DNA of 64,000 bases from Burkholderiales bacterium Ga0077547 (GTDB lineage: Bacteria; Pseudomonadota; Gammaproteobacteria; Burkholderiales; Burkholderiaceae_C): assembly GCA_001464195.1 (NCBI GenBank), contig LNEY01000014.1:1-64000 (forward strand), written 5' to 3'. Every line of letters starts with the position of its first letter. The stretch's first letter is position 1. The notes under the pieces are model-generated. The model was not told the DNA's origin, made no database searches, and saw only the letters and a program-made list of their open reading frames with translations. A program made the translations under genes and the position numbers. Positions 61,844-64,000 of the stretch are shown one piece after another.

Positions 61844-61894
61844 ACCGATCATGTTGAAAATTCTTTTCACTCCGCCGCCCGTCGGGAGAATGTC

Positions 61895-62224
61895 ATGACC
61901 ATCGGAAGCACAACCAACAAGACCCAGGGTCTGCCCGTGGCCAGCGCCGCGACCGGGCCTGCCGTGACCCCGGCGAACGCCCGCAACAGCGCCGACACCG
62001 CCGCCGTGGCACCCGCCGAAGCGAGCGCACAGGTGGCCTTGTCGAGCACTGCGGCGAGCCTGCTGTCGGCATCTGCGAGTACCGCCGATTTCGACAGTGC
62101 GAAGGTCGATCGCATCTCGCAAGCCATCGAACGAGGCGACTTCAAGGTGGACGCTGGTGCGATCGCCGACAAGCTGATCGCCAATGCCGCTGAACTGCTG
62201 AAGAAAAACTCACCCGAGTCCTGA
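61895..62224 (+). CDS. flgM: anti-sigma-28 factor
   Basis: A 109-residue FlgM that holds FliA inactive until the hook is finished and then is exported. The conserved C-terminal part is DFDSAKVDRISQAIERGDFK followed by VDAGAIADKLIANAAELLKK. The N-terminus is the usual disordered alanine/threonine-rich stretch. GGGAG lies at proper distance before the ATG at 61895. A FliA promoter precedes it. Confidence 0.94.
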   Translation: MTIGSTTNKTQGLPVASAATGPAVTPANARNSADTAAVAPAEASAQVALSSTAASLLSASASTADFDSAKVDRISQAIERGDFKVDAGAIADKLIANAAELLKKNSPES

Positions 62225-62249
62225 CCGAATCTCTTCGCTGCATCCATCC

Positions 62250-62678
62250 ATGAATTCGTCGCCATCGAAGCGTCTTAACACCACCGCACTGTTGCCCTTG
62301 TCGGGAAGCGAGGCCGTTGAACCGGCCTTGGAATCGACGCTCAGCGCGGTTGAAGCCCGCTTGAGTGCGCTCAGCGCAGCGCTGCAGGCGCGTGATCTGT
62401 CATCGATCGACCTGCACGCGTCAGAGCTTCATCGTGCGCTGTCGAATGCGGTCGATCACTTTTCGCGCGCGGCGCGCAACGGTCCGGTTCCGCCCGCGCT
62501 GCGTCGCCGCCTGGCGAGCGCCAGTGGCACCGTCGCTGCACAACGCGAAAGCCTGGCTCGCGCCACGGCCGCACTCGATCGTGCCATCGACGTGTTGCTG
62601 CCGCGCGAGGCCGCGGCTGTCTACGGCGCGCAAGGCAGTGTGCAGCGCCCCGGACGCGCCGGCTCTCTGCTGGCCTGA
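62250..62678 (+). CDS. flgN: FlgN-like export chaperone
   Basis: A 142-residue helical protein 25 bases after flgM. It has long amphipathic helices (ESTLSAVEARLSALSAALQA, and RDLSSIDLHASELHRALSNA) and a tail ending in AVYGAQGSVQRPGRAGSLLA. The AYGAxG type tail and position match FlgN, the chaperone of FlgK and FlgL. Sequence similarity in this family is low, so the call rests largely on position. Confidence 0.8.
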   Translation: MNSSPSKRLNTTALLPLSGSEAVEPALESTLSAVEARLSALSAALQARDLSSIDLHASELHRALSNAVDHFSRAARNGPVPPALRRRLASASGTVAAQRESLARATAALDRAIDVLLPREAAAVYGAQGSVQRPGRAGSLLA

Positions 62679-62702
62679 GCGCTACACGCCGAGCTCGGCC
62701 CC

Positions 62703-63161
62703 TCACCGAGGTGGGGCGGCCTTCAGCTCCCTCACCCATTCCTGTCCCTGAGCTGCGTGCACCGTGCGCAGGCGCGTACGCGGCGACGTGAGGTATTGCA
62801 TCTCGACCACCTGAGACACATAGGTGATGGTGCCCGCCTTGGTCTCGACTTCGAGCGTGCTGCGAATGTCGCCTCGCGACTCCAGCATGTGCACGCCCGG
62901 TGACACAGCCGCGTAGAGATAGGACCGGGCGACCGTGGCACCGATGTGATTGCCGTCGATCAGCACCTCGAGCGGAATTGCACCGCCCACGCGCTCACTT
63001 CGGATGATGTAGATCCCTGCTTCATGCGCGGCCACGGCAAACGACTTGGGTGCGCCGCCTGGGGGCTCAGCCATTGGAAGTCTGCCAGGCGCGGTACACC
63101 CAGCCACCAGCATCCAGAGCAACGCCGCCGCCACACGGCGACTCCAGCGCCCGGAGCTCAT
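62703..63161 (-). CDS. DUF2846-like lipoprotein
   Basis: A 152-residue protein with a lipoprotein signal (basic RRV, hydrophobic AAALLWMLVAGC, lipid Cys22). The rest resembles DUF2846: GIYIIRSERVGGAIPLEVLI, DGNHIGATVARSYLYAAVSP, GVHMLESRGDIRSTLEVETK. Function unknown. Its ATG overlaps the stop of the AI-2E protein gene by 4 bases, so both are one unit. It converges on flgN. Confidence 0.85.
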   Translation of the reverse strand: MSSGRWSRRVAAALLWMLVAGCTAPGRLPMAEPPGGAPKSFAVAAHEAGIYIIRSERVGGAIPLEVLIDGNHIGATVARSYLYAAVSPGVHMLESRGDIRSTLEVETKAGTITYVSQVVEMQYLTSPRTRLRTVHAAQGQEWVRELKAAPPR

Positions 63162-64000
63162 CGCTTGCTCCCGCGTGCCGTGATCCAGATGTCCCAGACC
63201 GCCATGAACATCGCTGCGATCACAGGCCCGATGACGAACCCGTTGAGGCCGAAGACCGCCATGCCGCCGAGTGTTGAAATCAGCACCACATAGTCGGGCA
63301 TCTTCGTGTCCTTGCCGACCAGGATCTGTCTCAGCACGTTGTCGACCATGCCGATCACAAGCACGCCGTAGGCGACCAGGCCCAAGCCCTGCCAGACGGC
63401 GCCAGTGACCAGAAAGTAAACCGCGACTGGTAACCACACCAGCCCCGCGCCAACGGCTGGCAGCAGCGACAGGAAGGCCATGATCACGGCCCACAGCAAG
63501 GCACCGTTGACGCCGAGAAACCAGAACGCCAGCCCCCCCAACGCGCCTTGTGCGATGGCGACCAGGACATTGCCCTTGACCGCGGCGCGGATCACGGTGG
63601 TGAACTTCAACCGCAGTTCGCGCTTGTCCTGTTCATCGAGCGGAATGGCCGCATTGATCCGGGCACCCAGGCTGGCCCCGTCGCGCAGCAGGAAAAACAC
63701 CAGGTAGACCGTGATGAAGAAGTTCACGATGAACCCGAAGGTGTTCTGCCCAATGTTCAACGCCTGCGTGGCGATCAGGCTGGTGCCCTGAGAGATCGCC
63801 GAGCTGAGCTTCTGCTTGAGCGCGTCCACGTTGCCCAGGCCGAACTGGTTCATCCGCTCGGTGACCCAGTGAGGCAAGGCCGCCATGACCTGATCGAAGT
63901 AGCGCCCGAAGTCGAGCTCACCCGATTGCATGCGCTCGTAAACCCCCGCACCCTCGCGGACCAGTGACGCGGTGAGAAGCGCCAGCGGCAGCAACACGAT
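63158..64000 (-). CDS. AI-2E family transporter, 5' part missing
   Basis: About 280 residues visible; the gene begins beyond the right edge. Many membrane helices in the AI-2E/TqsA/PerM pattern: VNFFITVYLVFFLLRDGASL, GALGGLAFWFLGVNGALLWA, VIMAFLSLLPAVGAGLVWLP, then VLVIGMVDNVLRQILVGKDT and FGLNGFVIGPVIAAMFMAVW. Family members export autoinducer-2 or act in pH/ion homeostasis. Co-transcribed with the lipoprotein gene downstream. Confidence 0.9.
   Translation of the reverse strand: MVLLPLALLTASLVREGAGVYERMQSGELDFGRYFDQVMAALPHWVTERMNQFGLGNVDALKQKLSSAISQGTSLIATQALNIGQNTFGFIVNFFITVYLVFFLLRDGASLGARINAAIPLDEQDKRELRLKFTTVIRAAVKGNVLVAIAQGALGGLAFWFLGVNGALLWAVIMAFLSLLPAVGAGLVWLPVAVYFLVTGAVWQGLGLVAYGVLVIGMVDNVLRQILVGKDTKMPDYVVLISTLGGMAVFGLNGFVIGPVIAAMFMAVWDIWITARGSKR

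Overview
The window is high-GC chromosomal DNA of a beta-proteobacterium, most likely a Burkholderiales member of the Leptothrix/Rubrivivax/Methylibium type. This rests on gene content and order (glnA-ntrBC; selO-msrB-yciB-bolA-ppiC; tusA-cysM next to tRNA-Leu; one flgB-to-flgL operon with divergent flgAMN) and on high GC at third codon positions. No rRNA, CRISPR array, intact insertion sequence or integrase was seen. The genus is inference.

Positions 1-6035 look like the end of an integrated mobilisable element. It carries a DNA methyltransferase cut by the left edge, a ribbon-helix-helix regulator, an AlpA-type regulator, a ParB-MobC-relaxase module, and an AbiE-like toxin-antitoxin pair (DUF6088 plus an AbiEii nucleotidyltransferase). 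Two GGGGTAC repeats and an AT-rich stretch mark the probable junction with core DNA, just before xth. Two copies of one perfect palindrome lie inside the parB and mobC reading frames.

Positions 6036-38107 are mostly housekeeping genes. They include DNA repair (xth, uvrD), nitrogen control (ntrC, ntrB, glnA with a sigma-54-type promoter), envelope and redox genes (selO, msrB, yciB, bolA, ppiC, tesA, an orphan FtsE/LolD-type ATPase), valS, galU, tusA, cysM, tRNA-Leu(CAA), a rhomboid protease, an iron-sulfur flavoprotein reductase, a cold-shock/DUF1294 protein and a branched-chain amino-acid type ABC transporter (livFGMH) without its binding protein. Two convergent intergenic gaps hold three copies of an unusual structured repeat: long outer stems of different sequence, the same two internal boxes (one containing AAAGGAGG), and an inner GGCCG stem. 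All four G-U wobbles fall on the same sense strand. I consider this the most interesting object in the window.

Positions 38108-50191 form a signalling block: a diguanylate cyclase, a REC-PAS-GGDEF-EAL protein, an Hpt protein, a membrane histidine kinase, an ANTAR response regulator, a 1257-residue multi-PAS HisKA_2 kinase and an HDOD protein with a degenerate EAL-like N-terminus. It lies directly next to the flagellar rod/hook operon flgBCDEFGHIJKL (50251-60821, minus strand). The divergent flgA, flgM and flgN follow, with a near-consensus sigma-28 promoter before flgM. The right edge has a small lipoprotein gene and an AI-2E family membrane protein cut by the window end. The layout suggests that c-di-GMP and phosphorelay signalling here bears on motility.
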